Assembly: GCF_040412425.1 (NCBI RefSeq)
Contig: NC_089749.1
Coordinates: 19,016,162-19,080,161, forward strand
Length of the DNA stretch: 64,000 nt
Direction: 5' to 3'
From: Macrobrachium rosenbergii
Lineage: Eukaryota > Arthropoda > Malacostraca > Decapoda > Palaemonidae
A model generated the notes under the pieces. The model was not told the DNA's origin, did no database searches, and was given only the letters and a program-made list of their open reading frames with translations. Below, piece after piece: positions 52,776-63,580 of this stretch. How positions within the stretch are numbered: the stretch's first letter is position 1; each line of letters begins with the position of its first letter. The position numbers and the translations under genes were made by a program.

Positions 52776-54205
52776 GTGCATGTATCAAGCACCTCCTGTC
52801 ATTATAATTAGACAAACTCACCCTCCGGTCTTCTTTCCGAGCAACTTCATAGGTTGACAAGGGCCCCTGTACTTCCAGAACAGCTTATCGGCGTTGACTT
52901 CGGCAAAGACGAACGGCACGTCATAAGGACGTTTGATCTCGCCCTTCTTGATGGCTGCCAGAGGAGCTGGACCGCATCGGTATTGACCTATGGGGAGATT
53001 AGGAATTTAAACTGACTGGCAAAAGGGATTACATATCAACACGATCTCCTCGCCACAGGAGATTTTCCTCATTCTTTTCTTTTTGTATCCTGATTTTTCC
53101 AGTGGAAAGTGATTTGAAAAATGTTTTGGAATTGTAAAGTGTTTAAGAAAATCGTGCTTTTGAAATCAGGGGAAAAGTAATTTTAAAAAAATCTATATTT
53201 TTTCATCAGCGACAGACTTTGACAGGAAGTTATTTCTCATTTTTGGTAACTAACTTCATCCATCAAGATTTAATAACTGACTTTTATCCAACATCAAAAT
53301 GTAATAGACTTTAATTATCAGTAAAGAAGTGATTTTTGGGGGGAAGCAGAAAGTAAGGCATTATTGTACTTAAAAAATAATACATCCAAAACCTTCTTTC
53401 AGTGCGTCATGAACGCATCAGTATTTTTGCAGCAAACAGGTTCCATCGACTATACTTAAAAGTTGAATATGCAGCATAGCTAACAACGAAATAAATCAAA
53501 ATAATCAGATATTTCAAATCCAGAGACCAAAGGAACAGTACTCCCAAAAGCCCTCTTCCAGCCTACAGTCCATAAGAAAGCAAGAAAAAGGCAGACGCCG
53601 CCCCATACCATCGCTCTCCTCCTGCGGCGTGGCGTCGATCACCTGCCAGCCGTTGTACTCCGACCCGATGTCCTCCCTCGTCATCCAGACCTCGTTCCAG
53701 ACGTGGAAGTTCCAGACGGAGTCGGAGTTGAGTTCCTCCATGACCTTGCCCTCGTCGTCGAAGAAGTAGTCGATGGTGAGGGAATTGTGGGTGTCGTGGG
53801 CTGACTCGAAGTTGGTGATGGGGCGGCAGGGAATGCCCAGAGCCCTGCAGGCCGTGGTCACAACGCCCGAGAATACCCAGCACTGGCCGTACTTCACCGA
53901 CTTCTTGGTCTTGTAGAACTCCTGGAAGATCAGCTGGGAGCCGGCCCATTTCACGGGGGAGGTGCCGCCGGAGTAGTCGTCCGACCAGTTGCCCACCAGG
54001 ACGCCTGCGTCGTCGGGAGAGTTGACCTGGAAGTGTCCAAGTTTGGGTCAGGTTGTGTTTTTCATATCAGCTTGAATCAGAATTCAGCAGTTTTTAAGTT
54101 CAGAAAACTTCCTTTAGTTTCAAACCTGTCTTTCTCTCTCTCCTTGATTGTTGCTGGACTACATAAGGACATTAAGTTGTCCGCGTTGTAAACCTGTGGT
54201 CCCGC

Positions 54206-54270
<65 letters not shown>

Positions 54271-55804
54271 TAGCCCTTACCCCAGCCGATATAGCCCGAG
54301 ACACATTCACGGCGTCTGCCCTGTTAGCCGGTGACATCTTGCACACAGTTGTCAGAACTTCCAGCACGCATTCCAGGACGTTCTCCTCGAACTGGGCAAA
54401 GTTCCAGGGACAGGGTCTGGACCGCGTCGTGGTCCCGCGCCAGATCATGCCGAAATCGTTCAAGACGTATTCCTGTTTCTCCTCATCGCTTTCCATGTAT
54501 ACTGCGTCATCTGAACGTAAGAACAATGCAATTAATAATAACGAAATATAATTCTAGAATTGAATATGAAGATAAAATCAATACAGGAATGGAATTAGAT
54601 ACTATAGGTCTACATACATTTGAATACGAATGTAGGCTAAGCTTCGAGACAGGACGAGAACCAGATTAGCCATTTTTTTCCTTACCTTTGCACCATGGAT
54701 TGAACAGGAGGTAGAACCCATCCTTGCATGGGTAATTGTGGATTGTGTCTGCTGATTGGATGTCTACGTCCAAGTTCCACTTGCCAATGATTGCCTTCGG
54801 GGATGTCATAACCTAGTTGGAAAGGAATTATGGTAAGATGTGTATGAATTGTCAGACAGACATGCTTTGCTATAAGGCAGTATGCTTGTATTATAAAAAT
54901 ATACAGTGACTAAAAGCTGTTCTCAGTTGTAAAGAACAAAGTCTAGAAGATGAAGCTCATAAAATCTGTTTCATTTCGATGTAAACATCTGCTTCATTTC
55001 GATGTTAACTAAACCTGTTTCATCACAAAAACCTTCTCAACTGCAGAAACGCGCTGAAAGTTGCTTTATTTCGATAATTTTCAATCCAGTACCAAGGAAA
55101 TTTGGAAGCATGATTTACTACAAGATAATATCGCTTGCTGTAAACAATAAAAAAAACAATAACTAAAAAGTGTTTCGTCAACAAATCTGCTCAACCGTAG
55201 AAAAAAACAACTGAACTTGCCTTATTTCTATTTCTATATTTTGGAGACTGAAGTGTTAATGGTAAATCACAACACTTACTTTATTACAAAAAAAAAATGT
55301 TAGTTGCAAACGAAAATTCAATATAAAAAAACAATAACTTAGAGCTGCTTCCCCTCAAGGACCGGCTAAACAACATTGACAGCAGAAAAAAAACCAGCAA
55401 CTGGTGACTGGTTGGTTTGTTAATTGTTTTGGATTAAGAAGGCCTTATGCCACAACTGCCATTTGCCTTAAAATGGCTAGAAACTGTGGTAAGAGCGAAA
55501 GGTAGTAGCAGGCTTGGTGTGGCCCTCAGGTTTCGGTAAAACCATCGGAGACTGTACCAGCACCAGCTGAAAAAGGGTTAATTTCTATATACCTGGACTG
55601 TCAGGGAGTTTTCGTCCGCGCAGACCAGCTTAGTCTTCCAGCCACTCGGAGATTCCATGTCGATACCAACGCCAACTTGGGTTCCATTGCCGAAGTTGGG
55701 CTTCTTGGCGTCTGGGAGTAGAGTGGAAGATGGCGTGGGTAAATATATAGTCTTATAAGGATTAGTACCGGTGCTACTCATATAACAACAACAACAACAA
55801 CAAC

Positions 55805-55874
<70 letters not shown>

Positions 55875-56065
55875 GAGTAATGAAATCAACATTGATATAC
55901 GGACGTACATTTCCTGTCGATTCTCTTTAGATGCATTTTGTTAAAAGCTCAAATTCTTCACTCCTAACTGATAATATACTAAACATTGATATATCTACAC
56001 GGTTTTGATCCTGAGGACCGAAAAATAATGTACATCAGTAGATCACTGGTCAGTAGTCCCAGAAA

Positions 56066-56141
<76 letters not shown>

Positions 56142-56791
56142 GGGCGAGTAGACCAAATTAAATTTACCCTGTTTAAAGTACTGTCATTTTGCTTATATAC
56201 TCACAAATAACAGAAAATTAATTCCAGTGTTTTTATTTTCACTTCACTATATTGCTACTTATTTTCATATACAACAGTTCAATTAAAATTTCTGCTATTA
56301 TTATGTTGAATATTTTGTTCATTTACCATCTGCTATAACCATCTATTAAAATATAACGTCAAATTCTTTCAATGATAAAAAAATATACCTTTAATAACAA
56401 ATCAGAAATATAAAATACCTAAGTACTGCATTAAAACAAAGATCCGCATAAATCCTGTTCAAAAAGTACATTGGATAACTTTTTCTAGCCCCATGTAAAT
56501 AAAATATAAATACTATTTTACCAAACGGTTTAAACGCCTCTAAAATGCTATCGTCATATATCAGTCCTCCACAATCCCCAAGCATCCTTTTACCTGCGAC
56601 GGTGAACACAAGGGAGAGTTTATCCTTCTCAGCGTCATAAAGTCGATTCGTCTGCAAGATGATCGTGAATTCTTGGCCTCTCCTCACCACGAGACGCGGC
56701 TCCGCTCTCTCGACGAGCTCGTACTCGGCCGCGTGGTGCTCGGTGCTGTTCTTCGCGATCGCCAAGTCGAAGCTCTTCACTGCCAAGTATT
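46746..56791 (-). CDS. Transglutaminase, hemolymph/FXIII-like (12 coding exons found; N terminus incomplete)
   Basis: Exons in order are 56791-56594, 55711-55593, 54812-54686, 54510-54281, 54026-53609, 52987-52822, 51438-51359, 50216-50072, 49342-49200, 48796-48636, 47813-47674 and 46959-46746. They total about 2,141 nt (~713 residues), and phase closes at every junction. Family enzymes cross-link Gln to Lys side chains using Ca2+; in crustaceans a hemocyte transglutaminase cross-links plasma clotting protein. Domains in order are the N-terminal beta-sandwich ([10 protein letters not shown], exons 1-3), the papain-like core (exons 3-7) and two C-terminal beta-barrels (exons 8-12). The triad lies in exon 5: Cys in [10 protein letters not shown], His in FHVWNEVWM and Asp in [11 protein letters not shown]. 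Cys-His and Cys-Asp spacings are 59 and 82 residues, as in human FXIII-A. No stop or frame break was seen. The first listed exon starts inside a codon, so at least one 5' exon is missing. The 3' end may also be spliced differently. Confidence 0.93.
49342..49680 (-). repeat. 168-bp tandem duplication covering a transglutaminase splice acceptor
   Basis: Blocks CCTGAAAGAGCCAATGATAA at 49,342 and 49,510, and TTTTTCCAGCCCAGGCTTGA followed by TTTGGAATATAGGAAGAATG, occur twice at about 168-bp spacing and high identity. The duplicated edge is the intron end plus acceptor of the exon 49,342-49,200. Confidence 0.9.
49990..50057. repeat. (AAT)n microsatellite
   Basis: About 22 units, ending 9 bp from the donor of exon 50,216-50,072. 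Confidence 0.95.
50410..51115. repeat. 98-bp minisatellite in a transglutaminase intron
   Basis: The block AAAAGCTTGTATAGATTATC recurs, with AGCTTG at 50,531, 50,629, 50,732, 50,830, 50,928 and 51,026. Spacings are 98, 103, 98, 98 and 98. Each unit also contains ACAATTCTGTACAGATTAAC and CAAATTGTAATGTACCATTC. Confidence 0.93.
51515..51739. repeat. Short-loop hairpin (fold-back element), ~103-bp arms
   Basis: The arms pair through GTTTGCACAACGGTCCTCTT and AAGAGGACCGTTGTGCAAAC around a 10-base loop (CAACCAACAG region). Pairing extends outward through AGCTTTCGA, CCAAAATACAAAAA and AATAAGTAAA. It lies in the intron between exons 52,987-52,822 and 51,438-51,359. Confidence 0.92.
52447..52772. repeat. 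(TA)n / (GT)n complex with internal inverted repeat
   Basis: TA runs at 52,447-52,515 and 52,620-52,685 and a GT run at 52,738-52,772. TATATATACCTAATGTATAT near 52,570 is inverted near 52,690, so the block can fold back. Confidence 0.9.
53609..54026 (-). other. Transglutaminase catalytic-core exon with complete Cys-His-Asp triad
   Basis: This 418-nt exon is flanked by CTTCCAG and GTATGG. Triad codons on plus coordinates are Cys 53880-53882, His 53703-53705 and Asp 53634-53636. Upstream it holds [18 protein letters not shown], the conserved stretch before the active site. The exon is much more GC-rich than its surroundings and holds all three catalytic residues, so an insertion in any flanking intron leaves the active site intact. 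Confidence 0.93.
54209..54268. repeat. (GA)n microsatellite beside a splice donor
   Basis: 30 AG units in a transglutaminase intron, starting 12 bp past the exon 54,510-54,281 end. Confidence 0.97.
55784..55873. repeat. (AAC)n(AAT)n compound microsatellite
   Basis: About 7 AAC units pass into about 23 AAT units in a transglutaminase intron. Confidence 0.96.
56067..56141. repeat. (TTA)n microsatellite
   Basis: 25 TTA units. It is opposite in sense to the AAT run about 200 bp away, so the two could pair. Confidence 0.96.
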
Positions 56792-56859
56792 CTGCCAAAG
56801 AAACGACACCTGGGATTAAAGTAGCCGTCTGCAGTTCGTGTTTTAGTGGGGGATACCTA

Positions 56860-58960
56860 TAGTACTAAAGGTCTGGCTCATTCAGCTTGATACACTTTTA
56901 TTTTAGTTATTTTAGAGTTACTCTGAAGAGTGAGAGTCCGTGCTGGCACGAGGCCTGCTTATTTTAAGCAGTAAATTTTATTTCAAGACTTCCTCAGCAA
57001 AAAATTTACTTTGGCATTTGCATACGCTCCTTAAACATTTTACTATTCATTAAATGAACAACAGATGCAATAGTCTCCATTAGCACCGATTTTCACTTTA
57101 AACGTTAGTACAATCTAAATATGAAATATCTGAACATGAATACTATCCTAAAACTCAGTTGTTCTTGTCTTAAACATTAGATCCATCCATAAAACACGCA
57201 CAGTGCATCTTAATCTAAACTTTAGTACTGCCCAAAATACTAGTATTATAAAATAACTATTCAGTTAAACGTTTGTGTAGTAAGCATATTTCGTCCTTAA
57301 CATTTACTGTCGTTAGAATATAATACATTCAACTTAAAATATTAATATCCAAAAAACATTACCCTCAATATTAGAGTGCTAAAAACATTTTGTCCTAACT
57401 ATGGTACTAGCAAATACACACTTCACCCAAACATTAGTATTAGCCTAAAAAGATTTAGTCTTCGTACGAAAAGCATTTCACCCTAAATGTTAAACTACCA
57501 TAAAAGATATATCTTCATAACCATAGTACTACCAGTATAGTACTACCAAAAAAGAAACATTTCAAATTAAGTACTAGTACTACCCGTATCTCCCACGATT
57601 CACTGAACCCTTTCATGTGACTCTTAAGCCTCCTACCCTCATCCCAAGACGAGTTCCCTCCCGCCCAGCAGCTGCATTCGTGAGAAGTGGCGGGAACCTC
57701 TTCTGAAAAGTACCCCGCCAGATCCTGAATGGAACGAATTACTTTTCATATCTGCCTCAATGGCGTGTGTGAGTGCGTGTGTGTGTGTCTCTCTCTCCAG
57801 ATGCATTTGTTCAGATGGAACGGAGTGATAAGCGACCACCTCCTTTTCTTATTGCTACAAACAAGTGGACAAGAGCGGTGCCGCTAAAATGGCCGGTTTT
57901 CCATCTACCGCCTGGTCTAATTTTCTTTACTTTCGTTTGTCATCGTTCTGGCAATGAGTAAATGACTTAATGTATGTTATACTGCCTTTTGAAACGAAGA
58001 GGGGCTCTTCTTTTATTTTGGTTAAACATTCAAAACAGGTCTTTCCAGAGAGTTTCTTGTTCTGCAGTTGGCATCACTAACGAGAAAATAAAAGCTTACA
58101 TTCACCACGGGATGATGAGTCTTTCTCTCCTCTCTCTCTCTCTCGTATAACTTGAACCTCATATTCTAGCCGGTGTGCTTACAGTCACGACAAGCACAGC
58201 AAAGCAAAGCAAACACGTGTGTGACCGCAGAACGTTTCGGGAGACACTGCTGAATCATCATCGTTATCATGACAACATGAGAAGCTCCACTGGTCACGTA
58301 AACATTCGCGGACCAAGTTAAGGGATCAGATCCTTGATGTTTAAGGTTTCTTTCTGTTATGACTCTGTTTAGATGATATCAGAGGTTGCTCACGTTGATC
58401 TGCTTTTCTTTGTCCCTTACTCCATTTTTTGTTGCTATTCTTTATTCTCAACTAGTATTTTGGGCTTAAGGTTTTATAGGCCTAATGGCCCCTCCAGCCT
58501 CGTCTCCATCCTCGATAGTCAGCTGACTTCCAGGTACATAATTCACTGGCTTTTAACTTAACATACCATGGCCAGGATTTAATGAGGAAATTACGCAATC
58601 ACACACACCCATATATATATAATTATTATGTGTGCATGTGTGTATGTGTAGTAGCCCCAACACACGCCTCTTCCTCATAGGATGGGTTGCCCCAGAGGGT
58701 GCTACCAGCCCGGTTTCAGCATGTGCTTATGTATATACAATTCATTTATGTTTCCTCTTCAGAGCCATCGTGTCACATAGGGATTAGTCAACACTTCCCT
58801 GTAGGTACACAATTACGTCAAAAGGATGTTGTCTGGTTCTCATTAAGACGAAACTGCTGACCTAGCAACAACGCCACTGATTTGGCATAACATTCTGGAT
58901 TGCCCGACGCTGAAGCCTTAATTATATTCTTTGACTTCTGGCGAGCAAGGAAATACCTAT
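56860..58960. other. Presumed 5' intron of the transglutaminase, no exon found
   Basis: AT-rich sequence, with a TACTA/CTAAAC-rich stretch at 57,050-57,570 that repeats loosely. No frame with protein similarity was seen. Confidence 0.4.
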
Positions 58961-58968
58961 GCAAATGG

Positions 58969-58972
<4 letters not shown>

Positions 58973-58999
<27 letters not shown>

Positions 59000-59075
59000 C
59001 GAAGTCATTTTTACCACGAAGTGCAGTTTCAAGATCCTACTGATTTTAATGAATAATAATGATACCGTATCTCAC

Positions 59076-59146
<71 letters not shown>

Positions 59147-59223
59147 ACGAAGTCATTTTTACCACGAAGTGCAGTTTCAAGATCCTACTGATTTTAATGA
59201 ATAATAATGATACCGTATCTCAC

Positions 59224-59290
<67 letters not shown>

Positions 59291-59365
59291 ACGAAGCCAT
59301 TTTTACCAAGAAGCGCGGTCCCAAGATCCTACTGCTTTTAATGATAGCGTATCTCACATTCAAGT
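58973..59365. repeat. Triplicated ~80-bp segment alternating with (GA)n tracts
   Basis: The block ACGAAGTCATTTTTACCACG, AAGTGCAGTTTCAAGATCCT, ACTGATTTTAATGA...CGTATCTCACAT occurs three times. The first two are almost identical; the third is diverged and shorter. GA tracts precede each copy. Confidence 0.93.
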
Positions 59366-59918
59366 AACAAAAACGAAAAAAAAGAAAAAAGGAAGAATTA
59401 AATAAAGAAAAGGAACAAGCCAAAAGTTTCAGAATATTATTGCCTTAGTAAATGAACAGAATAAAAGTTAAAATAAGAATGAAAAAGAACGATAGTAATA
59501 ATGTATAATAATGTACGATGTATAAATAAAAACGGGGATAAGGAACAGAAGCAAAATGTGTATTGTACTGTATAGAAAAGGACAGTATGTCCCAGAGCGG
59601 AATTCCAAACACGGATAATGATATTCTTGTACACTCAAATCTTCGTCTGGTGTAAAAACCTGTTTGCTTCCGCCAACATACAGGTGTTCGTCCTTAACAA
59701 TGGCATGTCTGCCCTTAAGAAGAGATGTGGTACCGTCTTTTTTTATCTGTTTAGTTAATGATGTATTAATTTATTTTTTTCTTTTCTAATAACTGATCTC
59801 TTTTTTCTGTATTTCCTGTTACCTCTTTCAGATGGACACCATATTCTTTGGAAGCTTGAATTTCAAGTCAGTGGACCGTGTAGACTTGTTCCTTATGAAT
59901 AGGGCTCGTTTCTGATTA

Positions 59919-59959
59919 ATAATAATAATAATAATAACAATAATAATAATAATAATAAT
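59919..59959. repeat. (AAT)n microsatellite
   Basis: About 13 units with one AAC. Confidence 0.9.
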
Positions 59960-60439
59960 TCAGAGAGACTGACAGTTCTTTTACCACTCTCAATTCAGGC
60001 CAGCCCTGCAGAGAGCTGTTAATCACCATGTTACATAATGGTGGTCAGCGATTTGGGAGAGGTACAGTTTCAAGCATTCGAACCTGCCTTGGAGACTGAG
60101 TTACATGCACTCCATGAACACTGACGCCCTCTAAGAGAGTTATTCTTCCTTCAGTCACTCCTAATTTCAAGTTCTTGAGAAATAACTCCTAAGAACACGA
60201 AATAACTGCCGATACGCAACCTTGGGAGGAGTGGCGGTACTAAGATAATGACAGCATTCGAGTATAACACGCCGCACATGCTGGCGATTGCAAAATTATT
60301 GGTAATTCTGTCGGCCCCAGGGGCCAAATCACCCAGGTGGGGAGACGGGAACATTTTCGACGAGTTCGTCTATCGGTCAGATCTGAGATGATTTTTGGGG
60401 TCGTTTATCAAAAACGACTTGAATAATATCGCAAAGATG

Positions 60440-60545
60440 GCTTAATCAAGACAATATCTTTAGGATGACCTGAGATAAGGAACTAAAGAAATATCTCCAA
60501 GATGCCTTTAGACAATATCTTTAGGATGACCTGAGATATTACCTG
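60440..60545. repeat. Two-copy tandem duplication
   Basis: GACAATATCTTTAGGATGAC followed by CTGAGATA occurs at about 60,451 and 60,513. Confidence 0.75.
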
Positions 60546-60584
60546 AAGGATTTCGAGCAGTCTTTAAAGAATTTCAAGAAGTTT

Positions 60585-60905
60585 ATAAAGAATTCGAGGA
60601 GCTCTCACTACATATTAATTCAGTCAATCAGAACTTTATTAAAGAAAACTTGAAAGTTGAAAGAACGCTTCAAGTGGACCTGGAAGCCTACAAAAATTCG
60701 AAGAGCTCTCACCACATACTACATCAACCAATCAGAACTTTATTAAGGAAAACTTGAAAGTTGAAAGAAAACTTCAAGTGAAACTGGAAGGCTACAAAAA
60801 TTCGAAGAGCTCTCACTACACACTACATCAACCAATCAGAACTTGATTAAAGAAAACTTGAGAGTTGAAAGAAAACTCCAAGTGAAACTGGAAGGGTCCA
60901 AAGCA
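60585..60905. repeat. 104-bp tandem repeat, 3 copies
   Basis: AGCTCT at 60,600, 60,704 and 60,808. Each copy runs AGCTCTCACTACATACTACA, TCAACCAATCAGAACTTTAT, GAAAACTTGAAAGTTGAAAG. Confidence 0.93.
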
Positions 60906-61774
60906 CTGCAGCCGGCCCAGCATTATGTCTCAACACGGCCCCTGACAGAATTGACAGGATGATGCACCTCAGGTCAAGCATTCGGATCACGTCAGGGTTG
61001 ACTTCTTAATGAGAGGCGGTGAGTGGTCGACCTTGAGGTAAGGTCGGAAGGACACCTTCACTCGCCGTCCGATTCCAGGCCAATAATCTCCCAGTCTCTG
61101 GAAAAACATCTGGAGCGAATTGTTCCCTGTGACTCTCTTAGTTATGTTCGTATGGAGCCATATCGCAGATAAAGATTTGTTTTATGGAGTAATGCAATTC
61201 ATGACATCTTTACAACGTGCCTGGGTATACATAATTATGCACAAGGATTTATGCAGAAGGTAAAAGTTTTGTAGGTAGCAATTCGCTACATGCTTCCTCA
61301 CAGAGCCAGTTCAGTAAAAATTGTACATAAATACAATTTTCATGGAGGAATGCAATGCGTAAAATTTTATACAAGGCCTACGATGCATAATCTTATGTAA
61401 AAAATTTGATAAAGCATGACAAGAGGAAAAAGTATATTTTATAACGAGCACTACGGTAGAGAAAATTTAATACAAAACAAAGCAGTATATGAAACTTTTG
61501 AAACTATGCTTCCAATGTGCTTTTATATACAAGGCAACAAAAAAATTAAGATCGTGCACATGAGCAAAAGAACGCGTATGGAGATATACGTGTGTTTACT
61601 ATGTAATCTCGTATGTTGGTCAAATATTTGAAAAAGTAAGAGCATATATGTAACGGAAATTAAACAGACTTGAAATTCATGATATTGTTGGAAGAAAAAT
61701 TAAACGGTACGAAAATAAATGATTACAAAATAAATTATGTTATACATAGTAGCTAAAAAGTGCAACAAGATAAG

Positions 61775-62065
61775 GAAAGCAAGCATGAAAAATAAAAAAA
61801 ACACACAAAGACATGCAAAGTTAAAACTGGCTTGAAAAGGTAAAAACTTGCATGCAAGAATGACAGGCACACATGCAAAATAAAACAAATGCATGCAAAA
61901 ATAAAAACATGCTTGCAAAATAAAAAACACACAAGCAAAATAAAAAAACACATGCAAAATAAAAACATATAAGCAAAATTAAAACATACATGCAACATAA
62001 AAGCACAAGCCAAATAAACACACATGCAAAATAAGAAAAAAGTAGAAAGAAAACATGCACAAAGT
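61775..62065. repeat. ~16-bp low-complexity tandem repeat
   Basis: The unit is roughly CATGCAAAATAAAAACA, repeated about 15 times with drift. The minus-strand Cys/Phe-rich frames of 85-129 codons come from this array. Confidence 0.88.
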
Positions 62066-62102
62066 AGCAACACAACAACGGAAGGATTAGCAGGATACAT
62101 AC

Positions 62103-62117
62103 CCTTCTCAAACTCCA
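62103..62117 (-). CDS. Candidate upstream exon of the transglutaminase (tentative)
   Basis: The minus strand reads GTTCGTGTAG, then TGGAGTTTGAGAAGG, then GTATGT. The donor leaves one base (G), which joined to AA of the 56,791 exon gives Glu and matches the required phase. Upstream lies a pyrimidine-rich tract (CTTTCTTTTGCTTTTGTCTC). Read without the TAG acceptor, the frame continues upstream as AVRVVEFEK, which resembles the start of the beta-sandwich, but no ATG is present. Either this is a very short internal exon, or a longer exon whose acceptor I cannot place. Confidence 0.35.
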
Positions 62118-62469
62118 CTACACGAACAGCACCACCACCCAAAAAGGACGAGACAAAAGCAAAAGAAAGGTGAGATTAAATGACCAATAATAATATGGGA
62201 ATAACAGAGAAGGACCAAAATGAGTGACTGAGACCACTAGTAGATAGTTGCTGTGTAACATGCAATTTTGACAAAATAAAAAATTAATTACTGAAGCCTT
62301 TCCATTTTTGCAGAAAACCCCCCAAACAGTTGCTGTAACACATGCATTATTTAACTAACAAGTGTCGCTTGAATTACTAAATAAGTGTGAATTGGTGAAG
62401 AATTTAAATTAAGAATGCTAAAGTAAGTCTTCGGAAATATTTACGACACATAGAAAGCTGTAAAACATG

Positions 62470-62600
62470 CATAAAGCTAATAATCAATATAAGAATATGG
62501 CATCTACTTTGGAAAACTAATAATCAGTATAAGAATAATGGCATCTACTTTGGAAAGCTAATACTCATTATAAGAATAATATACTTTGGAAAGCGAGTAC
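62470..62600. repeat. ~45-bp tandem repeat, 3 copies
   Basis: AGCTAATAATCAATATAAGA followed by ATGGCATCTACTTTGGAAA occurs three times; the last lacks GGCATC. Confidence 0.88.
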
Positions 62601-63271
62601 AAATTGAAGAATTTTATGGCAAAATATTATAGCAATTTTTTTAGTATAAGAGGAAATCGATTACTAAGAGAGTAATAGATAATTAAACATTAAGTATTCT
62701 ACCAATTGATTCAACTAATACAATTAATAGAAACTCTTAAACTATATCAGTTCCTAATAGACACTAATCCATTTTTCTTTTGTGTAAAGAGTAAGTTAAT
62801 GGCGAAGAATTCAGAAGTATTTTTAATATAATAAATTCGAAAATAATAAAAATTCCAGGAGGCAAAAGTGAATTAAAGAAGAATCTTGGAAAAAGTTTAA
62901 GCTTGAATTTCCTGTTTATTTTATTTATTTATTTATTTAAATATTTATTTTCTCATTTTTTATTTAAATGACCTATCTAGGTACAATCACTTTTCTGGAT
63001 TAATTGTGCGTTTAGAGTTGCTTTTAAAAGCTTTAATAAACTAAACGTATCTTTAAAAGTTGAAACTTGAATTTTAGCTTACTTTACGAGATTAAATGAG
63101 GTTTCAAAAGCAACTAAAGGCTTTCTGGAAACTTAATAAAATTCAATTTCAGGTAATTTTTAAAGATAAAATAAGATTTATATACGTAACTAGCGAGATT
63201 CTTCAAAGTTTATACTTTAAAATGTGACGGATAACTGAAAAATAGATCATATTTTCGATTACTTTTCAAAT

Positions 63272-63580
63272 ATGGATACGTCCTCAGTAAAGGGACCAGG
63301 CCAATATGAATATAATAAAAAGGATAATTTTGTTAATAATGTTTATAATCTAATAGTTGATAATGTCGATAATAAGGATGCTGAAATTGTTGATAATAAA
63401 GGGGCGGTTGATGTTTATAATGAACAGTTTGAAAATGTTTATGACAAAATGTTAAAAATTTTGATTAAGAAGATGATAAAAGCTGATGATACTGTTAATT
63501 ATAAAGTAGATGATGAAGCTGTTCATACAGTAATTGATAATATCGATAACAGAGTACTAGATGATAAAAAGAATAGTTGA
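63272..63580 (+). CDS. Repetitive Asp/Asn-rich ORF, doubtful gene
   Basis: A 102-codon frame with ATG. Most of it is drifted repeats of GTTGATAAT (VDN), as in NVYNLIVDNVDNKDAEIVDN. The repeat continues past the stop codon (GTTGATAATGTCGATAATTA), which suggests a decayed GATAAT tandem repeat and not a protein. No motif, splice site or promoter was seen. Confidence 0.15.
   Translation: MDTSSVKGPGQYEYNKKDNFVNNVYNLIVDNVDNKDAEIVDNKGAVDVYNEQFENVYDKMLKILIKKMIKADDTVNYKVDDEAVHTVIDNIDNRVLDDKKNS

Noticed and set aside
52363..52860. Tyr/Ile-rich frames on both strands
   Set aside because: TA and GT microsatellites.
53563..53949. 128-codon minus frame inside the transglutaminase exon
   Set aside because: Shadow of the catalytic exon in another frame; GC-rich codons keep it open. 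The real frame carries the triad.
61700..62142. Cys/Phe-rich minus frames resembling membrane proteins
   Set aside because: Produced by the CATGCAAAATAAAA repeat; composition only, with no conserved segment apart from the short block before 62,103.
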